DNA from: Xiphophorus maculatus
Taxonomy: Eukaryota; Chordata; Actinopteri; Cyprinodontiformes; Poeciliidae
Assembly (NCBI RefSeq): GCF_002775205.1
Contig: NC_036457.1
Coordinates: forward strand, 8,014,024-8,078,023
Direction: 5' to 3'
DNA: 64,000 nt
Part shown: piece by piece, positions 1 through 13,900 of the stretch
Layout of the letters: every line of letters begins with the position of its first letter
Numbering within the stretch: position 1 is the stretch's first letter
Position numbers and translations under genes: made by a program
The notes under the pieces: generated by a model
What the model saw: the letters and a program-made list of their open reading frames with translations, nothing else
What the model was told of the DNA's origin: nothing
Databases searched by the model: none

Positions 1-1924
1 GCTATACCTCAGTGAAGCCTTGGCTGCACTGTTGCATTGTGGGTCGGTCGCCCTCATTGGGAAAGACTGTGCTACAGTTCAGCCTCACATTCTTAAGTGC
101 CGCAAAGCTTGAAAAACCAGTCAGTGTTGGCATGGTTACAGCAGAGGGCAGCGCAGAGGAGAGGCCTTTCTTTGCTCATCAGGACAAGACGTTCAGAAAC
201 ACACACACACACACACACACACACAAGGTCCTGTTCCTGAATGCTTTACAATCACAGTCATAATAAATTACAAACTGGATCTTCCTAAATACTCACTCAG
301 TAATTTAAAAAGACAAAGAATTAAGCAGTGAAGCCTCAATTAAAGTTCTTAGTATGAAGCAGGTGGGTGGCTTAACCTTAACATTACCAAAATGTGCTGC
401 GCTTGTTTCTTCCACCAGCAGCAGGCTGGCCTGGAAGCTACCAGAGGAGCCACTTTAACACAAGGTGGACTCTAATCTACAGCAGAGCTGGCAGCATTTC
501 CAGTATAAGGTCAGTGACTGAAAGGCAAGTCACCTGGGACAAAGAGCTACTTTAACACGGTGCACTTCACTCCACTAATCCCACAGAGGACAGGATCTGT
601 CTGAATTTAATTCACCAAATACACAGGGTGATAATCCCCCACACTGTACTGCTCTGTAAATAAGGTGCACATAAAAATCTGATCTCTGTGGGATGTGAGC
701 AGCAATCTACACATGTAGGCCCCAGAAACCCTTCAAAGATGAAAGGAATATTTTCATTTCTTACTCTCGAACAGGAAAAGTAAGTGTTGACTGCTGGCAG
801 ATGTGAACCTGGTTCAGCAAGTTTATCTTAGTGTTTTAAGTGGGAAGAGCTCGGCCTGAGTCAGGCGAAAATCATGATAAATGCCTTTGTCGTGAAACAT
901 CTGCAGCTTAAATCTAATTGAAACTATGATTACGTGACTATTAAAGGCTCTAATAATCCACCACAATTAAATAATTGCACTACTGATAGTTGTGTATATG
1001 GATTAACACATTCTTTTATAGAGAATTAAAATAATAAATGTGAACACACCTAATAAAATCTAATTGACAGGAAACATGTTTATTCCTCTGAAAATTCAAC
1101 ATAAAGAACGACAATTCAACCTGAAACTGAAAGAGCCAACAACTTCTAGACTGATTATCACCACCAATAAAATATCTGTGCAATCCAGCCAGCAAAGGCC
1201 TAATCATGCAGCGATCACTTCAGACTTAACATCTTTAGTGTTTCAGATTCATTATTGTGTTAAGAAGGAGACTTTACCATCTATGTTTACCTGTTTTTTA
1301 ATTCAGTATATGTGTGTTTAAGCAATTAACTGCTCCTCAGAACAAAAAAACTTTAATACTTTTAAATTTATTTTAAACATTTCTCCAATAGATTTAGAAA
1401 ACAGTACTCAACTCCTAATACAAATGCACAAAAAGTTTTATAGCTGTTCCAAGCAAGAACAGATATGAAAAGTTGCTTAAAAGAAAGTTATTAGTGTGCT
1501 AAAGACAGTTTTGTATGACATTAAATCTGCTCCTCGTATTAAGATGTAATGGTCGCTGAGAGCAGAAACGGTATTAAACGTATGATAAATGGCAATAATT
1601 TATGTGTGTTATGTTGAATTGGCAAAAACTGTTTTTGTAAAGTTTTGACCTGCTAATAAGAAGAGACCAGAAATCAACTATTAAAATTAATTAATTAAAA
1701 CCAGAAATATATCATAAAAGTCTATTAAGAATTTAAAGAATAACAGACAAACAACCATTTGACATTACAGTCCTAATTCAACAGGACTAAAAGAGATTCC
1801 AGTCAACATACATCTGGCCAAGAAGTTTAGCTTTGTACAACCAAACTGTAGGTCAGAATATAAAGAAACACCAAAAGTATTTTTACTTTTGGAATAAGTA
1901 ATCTTATAAATAACAAAATGCTTA
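1..1924 (-). other. ezr: ezr intron downstream of the DDK exon
   Basis: Starts at the donor after exon 2072-1925 and runs off the window. I searched for the next expected ezrin exon (LTPKIGFPWSEI region) and did not see it. The stretch contains an AC microsatellite at 199-225 and otherwise unremarkable AT-rich DNA. Confidence 0.75.
199..225. repeat. AC microsatellite
   Basis: About 13 AC units in an ezr intron. Confidence 0.95.
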
Positions 1925-4900
1925 CTTGTCGTCCTTCTCATAAATGTTGAGACCCAGTGCGTCCACTCCCAGCCTCAGCTCTGTTCCCTTCTTATTCTTA
2001 ATGTCAAAGTAGTTGACTCCGTACATTTCCAGGTCCTGAGAAATCTTTAGGTACTCCAACATGGCGTCCTCCCTGCAAGACGATCAGGAAACGATCGGCC
2101 AATCAGCCACTGCACTTCTCACAGCAGAGTTTAAAATTATCAACACAAACTGAGTTTAATAACTCACCTCAACATCCCAGAGTGCTCCTCGTGCCACACC
2201 TGGATTCGTTCCTCCCACTGTTCTTTGGATAACTTGTGCTGCTCCATGACTCTAAACACACATAATTAAAACACTTATTTACATCTCAGCAGCAATCACT
2301 AAGAAAATCCAGTGATTTGCTGTGCTGCATAACCAAAACTAATGTTACACAACTGGATTGTAAAAAACATTTTTTGGTAATTACCCCGCTAATAGTATTT
2401 CTTCTTCTTTGTAAAATTACCAGTTAAAGTGGAGTGCAAAAATAATAATAAGAACATGCCAATTATTCAAATCTAGAAGAAAACAACGTCGCACATCTTA
2501 CCTCTGAGGCAGCATGCGTTCATTGACCAGATATCCAGGCCGGTGGACTTCTTTGTCGTAGTCACCAAACTTGGCCTGGACTGCGTAGGAGGCCAGCAGG
2601 ACTGCGGTCTCTGGTGGACAGTAGATCTCGTCGCCAAGGATGCCCTCTTTTACTTGCAGGAAGAAGAGCTTCTGGGTGACTTCCTGAATCAGTTCCTCAG
2701 AAACGTCCTCAGGGAAGAACTTGGCCCGAAACTTAAACTGTAGTGGGTTGTCCTTCTTCACATCTTGAGATGACACCTGTAGGGGATTGAAAAGCTCAGT
2801 TAGCCGTAAAAAGCTAGAAGTGAGCCTGCTTGCAGTCTGTGGAAAGACACTGATCTGGTCAGACGAGACCAAAATATAACTTTCTGACCTTCTTGTAAAC
2901 CATTACGTGCATAAACACATCATGATGACACATAGTGGTGGGAATGATTTCAATTATCAATCGCAGAAGAATATCCGATAGAGTCTGCAGTAAAGAAACC
3001 TAAAATCTACTAGAGAGCTGTTCAGACACTTGTTGCTCTTCCACAAGACATTTCATTACCTGTAGAAGCTGGAAATCAACTGAATCATTGTAGTATCGTG
3101 TACTTAATTCATCAATTAAGGAGTCTAGCTTCCCTTTCATTAGAAGTCAACTTTCACAACTGCCAGCTCAGTGAACATTTTCACAATGTCCTCCTTCCTC
3201 TAAATACAAAACAGGAACCAAGCACTCTTGATTGATGGCTTAAAACCAGGAATGTTCCAGTTTGAACTTTTTATTGTGCTGATTAGCTGCAGCGCCCAGT
3301 TAGCACCCTGGGAACAGCTTCCTGCTGCTGACTGATGCAAACAACCCATTCTCTTTTTCTATGCGTCTCTCCGTGACCCTTGTTTTTGATAGTAAAATGC
3401 TGAGAGGCAACTTCTAAGCTTAGCAAACAGAGGTTAGCATGTGATGCAGAGGACATTAACCTCAAACTGACTAATGCAAACTTATTGACCAACTTTTTGC
3501 AGTTGTGTGGCACATTACTGAATTACATAACAGCCAGGCTCGCAATGGAGTTTTTAAGCACATATTAACCATCTGCATATGGGTTCTTATTTCTAAAAAA
3601 AAATCAGTGGAATTACCCATTAAGAGATTTTCCGTAAAGTAAACCATTAGTTGGTCTATTTAGCTTCAAAATAGACAAATTATATCCAGAACATCTGGAG
3701 TCCTGCGTCTTTGCAGACATTACTTCATCTGCAGCCCAATTTACTTTAGTTAGGTTAGATTATCCATATCTCAGAGAAAGAAAGTGCCTGGTGTAGTCCA
3801 GGTAACAAATGTTTACAAAAGAGAAAGATAAAGAAATGGTGGCTTACATAAAGTTCAAATAATTTACCTCCAGCTGATAACATGCAGTCAGGAAGCGACT
3901 GAAAATAAGCTGCCATGCACTACATATGTAAAATACACACATAGCAGCGTGGTAGCTACTGATTTACTAAAACGCAGACATCAGGTCACTGAAATCACTT
4001 TTCAGTTCACAGGGTTGCAAAAACTAAAGTAGCTATTTATCTGGAAATGTCACTTTATACCCAAGATCCTTCCATTTCTATTCTAGTATTCATTATAACC
4101 CGAATATCATGAAAAATCATCTATTTTTCTTTTTTGTTAAATATGTGCTTACCTTTTTGTCCAGTTTTAGCCAGTTGGGGTAACCTTTGGTGTCGACATA
4201 CTGCAGTCCGAAAAACCACACCTCACGTACACCGATGGTTTTTAACACCTAAATAAAAATAAAACAGCAAAATGTTTATAGGTTGTGGCTTCCATATAAA
4301 CTACTGTACTACTTTTCATTGCAATTTTTTCCCCTTCATATTTTTAAATCAATAATTAATGATTATTTGACCAAATAATGAAATGCACAAATATAAATGA
4401 AAAATGTTCCTCAAAATAAAAAAGATTGATGGTCATATTTAAATATCGAAGAGGAAATGGTAAGTTGCTACTGGTCAGGCAGATTTAAAAACATGAAAAA
4501 GCTAAAAAAAAAAAAAAAAACAATAATAATAATAAAATAAAAACCTCCTCAAAGCAAACTACTTATCTTTTTAATTAAAAAAACATTTCTTTTTAAATCT
4601 GGGAAAATTTGAGAGGGACATCAGTGTATTTTATCATGCAGTGTTGACAGGACTCGATACTAAAAACACACAACCCATGCTTTAGGAAAGCAATATGTGG
4701 CGACATAACTTTTACAGCAGGAAGAGATTGTACCTACAGATACAGTTGTTTTTGTAACAGTTTTTCCACGACAAAATATATCTTCCTCTAAAGCAATAAG
4801 TTAATAAACCGCATTAAAATTTTTCAGCATGTTATCTCAATTCAACTCAAATTTACAAAAGGCACCAAGCTAATTTGTTGGTTTTATTAAATTACAAGGC

Positions 4901-7900
4901 CTAAGTGCCAAGAACTGGGTAAAGAAGTGAACCATTACTAAAAAACAGACCATAAACATGTTTATTTTTGATAAACCTTACTCCTAATTTTAAGTTTTGT
5001 GATCTATATTTTGCGCGAGAGGACAGACACTCATATTTTACCCTTATTGGCAAAGCAGCAGCTCTCTAAATGAAGGGTTTTCTGTTCACAAGCTTTTCTG
5101 TTATTAAGCTTCAACAAAGCAGTTTTATTGTCCAACCAATGGGAGGGAGTGATGCTGTAAAACCAGGATGTGTTGCATGACTGGTGTTGTGTACTCCAAC
5201 TTCAGGAACACAGTGTTAGACATTCAACCATGAAGGGATGGTATGATAACTATCAATTTAACAATACAACTCAAGTCCCAGGAACAGGAAGAGGAGGAGT
5301 TTTACTCTTCTGACCTCTTGTTAAGCAGTGAGAAAAAATCAGGGAGGCAGCACGCAACCCAAAACCCCCTTTCTTCACTGGTGAAGGAAGGCTGCCCATC
5401 GTTCAGGAGCTTTGGATCCAAAATGAAAGACTATTGCATTAATCAGTCAAAGGAGTAAACCTTGATACTGGTTTTGTTTGGAACGCTGCAAAAGGAACCT
5501 TGAAGCTACAAGTTCTCCAAGATTGCTGTCAAAAACTAACGCTGACTGCCACCCCACTGAAGGAGAAGAAAGGCAGCCGATGTTCAGTCGAGAGCAGAGA
5601 AACACAGCTTCACCGAGTTGCTGCCTACGCAAACCAGCGGTAGGAAAATGCCCCAAACAAACCCCTGAACAAACGCTGTGGTCCGATCCTGGACCGGAGT
5701 TGAGCCGACCACGTTCTGAGTCAATGCTGCAGCTAACTGATTACCAATTCAGACTTGGTGAATAAAGCATTTAACTGTGCACAACGAAAAATTAACGCAC
5801 ATTTACCCTTTGTTTTTTTTTTTAAACATGAGTTTATTGTTAATATACCCTTGTATATTTGAGAGAAGTTATTTGTATTTCATTCCATACACCTGTGTAG
5901 TGTCCTGCTGTTCAGGTAACACCTGTGCTAGACTAGTGCCATCATCTATTATTATAAAATCTAGGTCAAATCAGGCATTATTTATAAATAATAACAGACT
6001 ACACCACTTGGCAATTTTCTCAATTGAGTACTTTTGATCGAAATTACTAGTTTTATTAATAATGAACAATTATTTATACCCAAATTTACACAACCTACTA
6101 GTATGACAATAGGCAAGAACACAAACAGCTGGTCTGCATCTTCAGATAGAAACTGTTCAACGACAATTTTTATTAGTATCCATCAATGCAGAAAAGTCAA
6201 ACCGCATTGGAAAAACAGGAATACTTAAAGATAGGCAGTTTTACTGTTTTATTTTCCCCTTACAATAAGTTTTTTAATTCTGGGAAAAGACAGTTATAGG
6301 TTTGGAATAATCACTTCTTACACGAGAGGAGTTACAATTTTCCACTGGCTACTGAGAGAAACCAGAGTCTGTCTTTATGGGTTGCACAGAAGTTTTCCTA
6401 CACCAGAGAGGGACTTTTTTTTTTTTTACATTTTTGCTTCTATGCATCTGTTATTAAGTCAGTCGACCCTTTGCCAGGCCCTTTCTGAACACATTTATTC
6501 CAAAAATCTCCACCCAGTCAGCAGGTGAGGTGGTAAGATGTCTGGCTGAAGTTTAAGTGAACATGTTGGCAAGGCTGCATACGCCAAGGATAAGCTCCAA
6601 GAACGATAAAAATAAACTCAAAAACTCCCACACAGTCTGTGGTTTGCACAAAATACAGAATCAGACTGGGATGTGGGACTAAATACACAAATGGCTCAAG
6701 TTCAGGCAGCACCTAATGGATTGTACTTAATGCAACATCAGGAAGACGCCTGAAACAAGAGATTCTCCCAAAACAAGCAGGCCTTTCATGGTTGTTTTTG
6801 CTTCAGGCCTGACTGAGTGAGATGGAGATACAGTTTGCGGCCACACAGACACACATAATCTGTTTTTTGAGTTACAATAAATTATTAAGCTCTTTTATAG
6901 CTTAAACAAGTTTCACCTAACGAAGAAATAAACCCATTTTAAATCCAAATTGCATTTGTTCTGTAAGAGGAAGGTGTTCTGGCAAGTTCTCATGACTTTT
7001 GAGGGTTCAGACCCCCAGTTTCGTAATTACTGAAACATTACTGAAAGAAATCTTCATAAAAGCATAAGTTAAGGGCTTATGCTTTTATATAGGTTTAAAT
7101 AGACAGGTTTGAAATTTAAACCTGGTTAAATAGCACATTTTTAACAGGGATTGCAGAATTTTATATAAATCTTCCTCAGTTAGGCAACACGTTATTAGTG
7201 CACTAGAAGAATAAACATGTTTAATATATAAACGGAGATATGAACCTTAGTTCAAGATATTTATATAACAAAATGTAAACAGATTTGTAAGTAAAAAAAA
7301 TCCACCTCTTTCCACCAGCAGATCTTTAATGAAAATAAACTAAATATAGAGATTATTACAATCATCCAAGCTTGCTTTTACTAGCCAAGAAGAAGAATTT
7401 TGATCTAATATTCTTCTTAGCTACTAGCTAAGAAGCTAGAAAGCGCTTTCTTCTTCTTAGCTAGCTAGCTTTCTAGCACCAGATGCTAGCTTCTTAACCT
7501 GCCGTCTAGCACTTTGTGATAGCTTCCTAGCTAGCTAGCTGACATGTGCACAATAAAAATGAGAATCAGAAATCTCTTTGTGATCAGTAATTTGGTCAGT
7601 ACGAAAAATACATTTAAATACAATGAAAATTACATAATAAAAACAGACACTGAAACCATTGTGGTCAGTTTAAAGATGTGGATCCTTCTCAGCTACTGAG
7701 TCACCAGCTACCTCAGACTCATTTTAGGCAAAAGAGTGAAAGTTGACACACCACAATGGCAGAAAGCTGGAGTATATAGATTCATCTACCAGCCATCACA
7801 TAAGGACTGAGACCAACTCCTCTTGGTTTATGAGATTTAGGCCAAGCAGAGAAAGAAGGGAATGTTGCTGGACTGAAACGGCAGAACTCTGCATCCTCTG

Positions 7901-10900
7901 AACTGAATAACCTAAAGTCCACTGACTGAAGGGAAGGGTGGAGTTCACAGACAGAGTCAGGCTGTTGAACAGCGACAAAAAGCACAAAGATGAAAGAGTA
8001 CTCTTTTGAGGTGAGGAAAAGTCTCTTTTTATGATAGTGAAAAAAGGTGAGTTTACTAACATGAAGAATAAGTAAAATTAAGAACATGCTAAGATCAGAG
8101 CTGTTACCTGCTTTATTTAGAACAACTTTGCAGCAAACTTTGAATGTAGCTCAGACATAGCAGTTGGGTGTCGGGTAGAATTTGTTTGGCATTTTGCATC
8201 AGGCACCTATAAACCAAACTGGATTTGTTTCATCAATCGAACCTTCCAAAGCTCCTAGGCAGACTTTTATCTAGACGTAAATTTTGGTTTGTCACCTATC
8301 AAACAACATCTTATGAACAGTTTCTCTTTTTGTTTTGCGATTTTGTTATAAGATGGTATTTAGTCGAGATAAAAATCTACACCACACGTTTCTGGTGACT
8401 TGACAACAGACATCAGTTGATCAGAACTCAGTACGTCAATTTATAATCTTTTTTTGTTTCTCCACTCCTTTTTTCTCCGTGTTTCACCAAATCCCTCCTT
8501 CGGCTGTGTTTACTAATTTTGGCATGACTGCATAAAAACATCTAAGCATTATTTAATAACAGTGTGCGGATTTAAGAAAAATCTGGCCACAAATGAAACA
8601 GTTTGTGAAGAGAATCAGTACAGATTAAAATAAAATGTCAAAATCGAATCAATTCAAAATGGGTTTTTCCTCTAATGTCAGCTAATCAGTGCGATTCTTT
8701 TGTCTTTTGTGACGTTGATGTCATAAACTCAAATACAAAGTGGAACCAAGAGTGCTTTTTAAAAAGTTTTATAAAATCTGACAGTGTTGTGCCGTTATTG
8801 GCATATTTGTTTGCAGTGGAGAAATACTGCTGTGGAGGGTCTTTAAACATACCTGACAAACGCATCAATTAAGCTGAAATTGATGTTGCTCGGCAGATAA
8901 TAAAAGAAGCATCTACACAAAGTCACGTGGAAGTGAAACTGCAGCAGGGTGTGTAGGGGAGTGGCAGATGTTTCTCTTTAAGACCTGAAAGACGGGGACT
9001 AAAGGTGTGATCAGTGCTGACCACAGGGGCCACACCAGACTGAGACTGAGCTCACTGCTTTTACTCAGCGTTCCGACAGAACCTGTCCGATGCTACAGCA
9101 ACATGACCCAATGGAGGTTCAAACCATTCCAGGCCCGTGTTCAAAGTGGCAAATTGATCTTTGCATTGCTGTGCTGTGGAACAGCACAGCAATCTCAAAG
9201 GGTGGGTGGAAAAACTCACCAGCAGCTATAATTAGACTAATAGCTTGTTTGTCTTTAAAAAAAACAAAACAGACTATAACCTTGTTGGTTTTATAAACAA
9301 CTGAGATGATGGGAGAATCCCCTGACTGGCAGCCACGGTTGCTAGACATGCTATTGAAAAACAGGTTTTACAGGAAGTGGTTAAAACAATGCTTTTCCTG
9401 CTCTAGTCCTGTCATGAAGCCACAGTGGAGTTCGTACTAATCATTCGTCATCTAATTTTGGATTCAAAGGACGGAGTTTTACAATAGAAGCGCTCCAAGA
9501 AAGGAAAATACAAACTATTGTCTAGGAAGTTACCATTACTGAACTCAGTCCCAACTGACCACAGAACAGTGAAAATCTTAATTTTAAAAGGTGACTGTGG
9601 CCTCAGGGAAAAATAACTCCAGTTAAAATGATAAATAAAGCTGTCAGCTAACAGAAAAAGAAAAAAACTTGTCTTTACCAAACACACTTTGTTTTCTAAT
9701 AACACAGGTTTCATTCGCAACTTTAAGCTAAACTGAACTGAGGGACAAAAGTCCTTAAATGGGCTGTGTACACAGCCGAAATTTAACAAAAATTATCAGA
9801 GAGCTATTCTAAAGTTCATTAACTTTTTTTATTTGTGTTAATCAGTTTTACCATTTAAATCTTCCCCAACTTTGGTCTTTTCTTAAGAGTTTATCCAGGA
9901 ACAAAAAAGCAGCTAGATGTTACAAGATGGTTCACAGACACTTAAACAGCTGAAATTTCAATTATATTTTCTATATCCTTAGAAACTGGTGACATAACTC
10001 ACTTTGTTTTCAATAGAGTTGAATCGGTAGCCATAGAATAATTCTGTTAACTCAATCAAACTTGGACATGTAGATGTTATTAATTTCGTGCTGTGTTTCA
10101 CAGCAAATGGGAAAATTGTTAAAGTACAACTCAAAACCACTTTTTTCTCACTCTCTGTATCAGCACACATACGCGCAGACTCGTTGCCATAGCAACTGAC
10201 AGCACCACAACAAACAAACAAAAAAACACTCATATTTCCCACACAAAGAGCAGAACATTCACTCTGTTGCAGTAAAATGGTTTTAGGCTTAATGTTTATT
10301 TTGCGATTATTAATACGTGATTGCTGTGGTACGAGGAGAAAACTATAAATATATTGCTGCACTTGACTTTACTGTATTTCTAGCTCGCTGTTACTGTCTC
10401 TTACTCTGCAGTTGTGGAGTCACAATGTCTGGGATCATGAGCGCCCCCTGCCATGAGGCAAGAAAACTGCCTGCCTCACCTCGAATCTATTCTCTGCCGT
10501 TTATGATCGCTCCTCAGTACATGAAACATGTTACACACACAGTTGGTGACCAAAAAAAAAAAAAACACTGTACATTATATACATAAGCTAAATTATGGAA
10601 AATCAGCTCATACATTAAATGTTTTTTAGCCATTTTATTGGCGACGTACAGACAGGAGGAACATGCTCTCATAGAATGGCAGCCAGTGCAGTTAGCGAGA
10701 GGTTGATCAATGGAAGGTGAAGCTCAGCTCGCTGCTGCCTCACCAGCTTCGCTTCTGAGCATTTGAATGGGAAAATGCGAAAATCCAGCAATTTTGAAGA
10801 AAAAAATAACCTGAATTGGTTAAGCTAAATAAAAAATAGGTACTTTATAGTACAAACCACAGGGTGAAAAGAGCTTTATATATTAATTTATCATTATATA

Positions 10901-13900
10901 TTACTTTTCCATGAAGGCTCTGCCTCACCTGCCTCCCCTGACTGCACGTCACTGGTGTAGTTGGTGAGGAAAGCTTAATATAGCTGTGTGTGTAATGTGT
11001 TAAACAATAAATACTCAGAGAGCACAATGCACATGCAAAGATTTTCCATGGAGGTTTGCCTGCTGAGCCTATCAGTTACAGGGTTTTCATTCATTCCACT
11101 TAAATAGGTAAATGATTGAAATTTGACTTTTTTAAGCCAACTTCCTGAAAAGGCAGAAATGTAAATCTATATTTAATTGTTTAAAAGTGACAATAGACTA
11201 TTTAATGTAACAAGCTTTTCCTTTGTACATGTTTAGAAGTCACCATAACCCCTAATAACCGGAAAAGATCAATAGAGATTTATCTTTAGTACATAAAACT
11301 TAAAATAAGTGGATTGAAGTTCAAAATACTGACATCAACCATCTCATTTGTCTTTTCAGATGACATTTCTCTGAATGCATTTGATCTGATTACCACTTTC
11401 TATTAACAGGTTTCAGTCTGAAAGTCGTCACCTCATTTGAAAGTCTATTCTGTTCCAGCTAGGACAAAGGTTAAACAGGAAAAAAAAGGACATTCACTGT
11501 ACCTGGTCAAACAGCTGCTTGCCCGTAGTGCTAGGCTGGATGGCGAACTCCAGCTCAGCGTCCATGGTGGTGACGCGTACATTGACCTGTAGAGGAACAA
11601 AAAGGCAGCAGTTTAAAAGCTGACACAGAGAAACAGAGCAGTTTTCACAAGATTTAACATGCAGCACTTTTTTTTCTTCTTATAGATTTTTTTTTGTTTT
11701 GCTTTTTTGCTACATTTTAGAAAATTAAACAAAAGATAACATTAGAGAAATATAATACGAGAGCCTGCTTTCAAATGTTGATTTCATTTATTAAGAAAAA
11801 AGTTGGCCAAATCAACCTCGCCCTGTGTCAGATAGTAATTTCTTCTTAAACCTAAACTTGCTAAGTCACCAAAAATAGAATGAAAGCAAGCAGCATGTAT
11901 ACTTGAGCTTAAAGCAGCGGGGTGTTGTTTTTATAAAAAATGTATATATGTTTTTACCTATTTATGATTTATATACCTAACATTTTAATTGGAGTTATTT
12001 TACCATCATTATGTTGCAACAGCTAATAAAAGACACAATGTGTGAAAAAAGATAAGAGCTCCTTTGCCTCTACCCTATGCTGTCATCTGAAAAAATACAT
12101 TGCTCCATCAGGAAGAAAAAAAAACAATGAGAGCCAGGAGGAGGGTTTTGGCGCTGTCAATCAGCCTCCTGTTTGCACCACTCACATCCTTCCCTAAATG
12201 CTCAGGCTAGATAGCATTGCCTATGACAGCAGATAAAAAGTTTTTCTGGAATGGCAAGTTGTTTCTCCGCCATTAGCATATTTAGTAGCACATACAGAAG
12301 CTTGATTAACAGCGCTAAGACATTCCTTCTTGCCACGGTTGGTTGTTTTTGACCAGGAGCAGTGAATCTCTTCAGGCTGCAATGGCAGCACTGGGAGGAA
12401 GTAGAGGAGATTGATGTTTTTATAGATTATCTGTCTCATACCATCACGGCATGGTGACAGTTTTAACAAACCTGTAAAAAAACATTTTTGTAAAAGTTAC
12501 CTAGTGTGGCTTTAAGGTCAATGGCTGGTTATTCCTTTGGTTAGAATGGTTTTCTCCTTGCAATTGTTTCCTTGGTATCATTTCACTGACTTTAACTCAA
12601 GAAAGTGAGGTTTTACGTAACCTAGATGTTGTTCTGGGTTCAGTTTGACTTTCTGGATTAGTCATTGGTGCACTCTAGGAGTAATTTTTTTATAGGCCAG
12701 ACTCTCGCTGTAATTTGGTTGGGTCCCAAAAACGTATTAAGTTCTTTGAAATAATTTCAAAATTCAAAAATGTCAGTGACGGTTTTTTACTCATCTGTCC
12801 TAGAATTTCTTAGTTTAGGGCATGGTGTGTTGCCATTTCAGATAATTTTCCCAACTTTTGCTGCCAGAAAGGTTTTGTTTAAGTGTCTTAATTTAACAGT
12901 TGGGTAATAATCAGACAAGGGTGTGGTTAGAGAAACAACTCAGCTTTCCAGGAAACAATTCATACATAATTTAACACGGAAATAAATATTTTTACATAGG
13001 GTTAAGTTGGTTTGGATAATTTCCTTCCTTCAATAAACTAAATCATATTTTAAAATTGCATTTTGTATTTCCTCCAGAAATCTTTGCATGACATTTGTTT
13101 GATCAAATTTGAAACATTAAAACGTGACTTTAAAGAAAAAAATAAAATAAAATCAGACAAACTCCTTTAAGCGTAAACTCTTTTTCACAGTACTGCAAGG
13201 TGAAGCATGCCAAACTACTACAGGACAGAGCTTAGGTGTATGTGTGTGTATTTGCGTATGTTTGGTAAGGGGGTGTATTTGCAGAGTAAACAGCAGGGGC
13301 TCTGCTCTTTCAGAAACACACTATCTGATTGAACTGAACTGTGCAGCAAAATCTGAGGTATTCAAATATCCAGAAAATGAATTCAAGTAAATAAGACATG
13401 TTTTCATTAAAAACAAAAAGTCACATGCTGCAATAAAGCAAACCATGATATTAGAGTGCTGGTTAAACTACAGTCACATTTGCAGAATTAAGGCACATCT
13501 TCCAGATCTCTGGTTAATGACTGATCACAGCGATCTGCACAAACGGGACAGCCATCTACCTGAGCCATGCATGATGCACAGCAAGACAGTTCTCTTGTCA
13601 CAACAATCCACCCCAGTGATTAATCCACAGTTTCAAAATATATATGCAAACAGAACGATTGCCATGACAAACGGAATAATAGAAAATGACGTCAACTGTG
13701 TATCATAATAGGGAGAAACAATATTCAGCACTGTAGGTTTAGTTCGTAATCATCAAACGTCATGAGAATTTAGACAAAGGCCATAAAACAACCCACAAAT
13801 ATTTACAATGGCCGCTTTGAGGCAAAGCGCACACTGAATGACTTTTCCTGTGGATATAATGTCAAAAGTCCCTGGTATTTGCGGAGGTTATGAAAGAGAC

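Noticed and set aside
9..1924. Next ezrin exon (LTPKIGFPW region)
   Set aside because: Searched on the minus strand and not found; it must lie beyond the left edge.
5243..5765. Overlapping plus-strand ORFs in an ezr intron
   Set aside because: Low-complexity, no family resemblance, not bounded by clear splice sites.
7380..7545. GCTA-rich block as a regulatory array
   Set aside because: Looks like simple-sequence expansion with imperfect fold-backs; no known factor motif in regular spacing.
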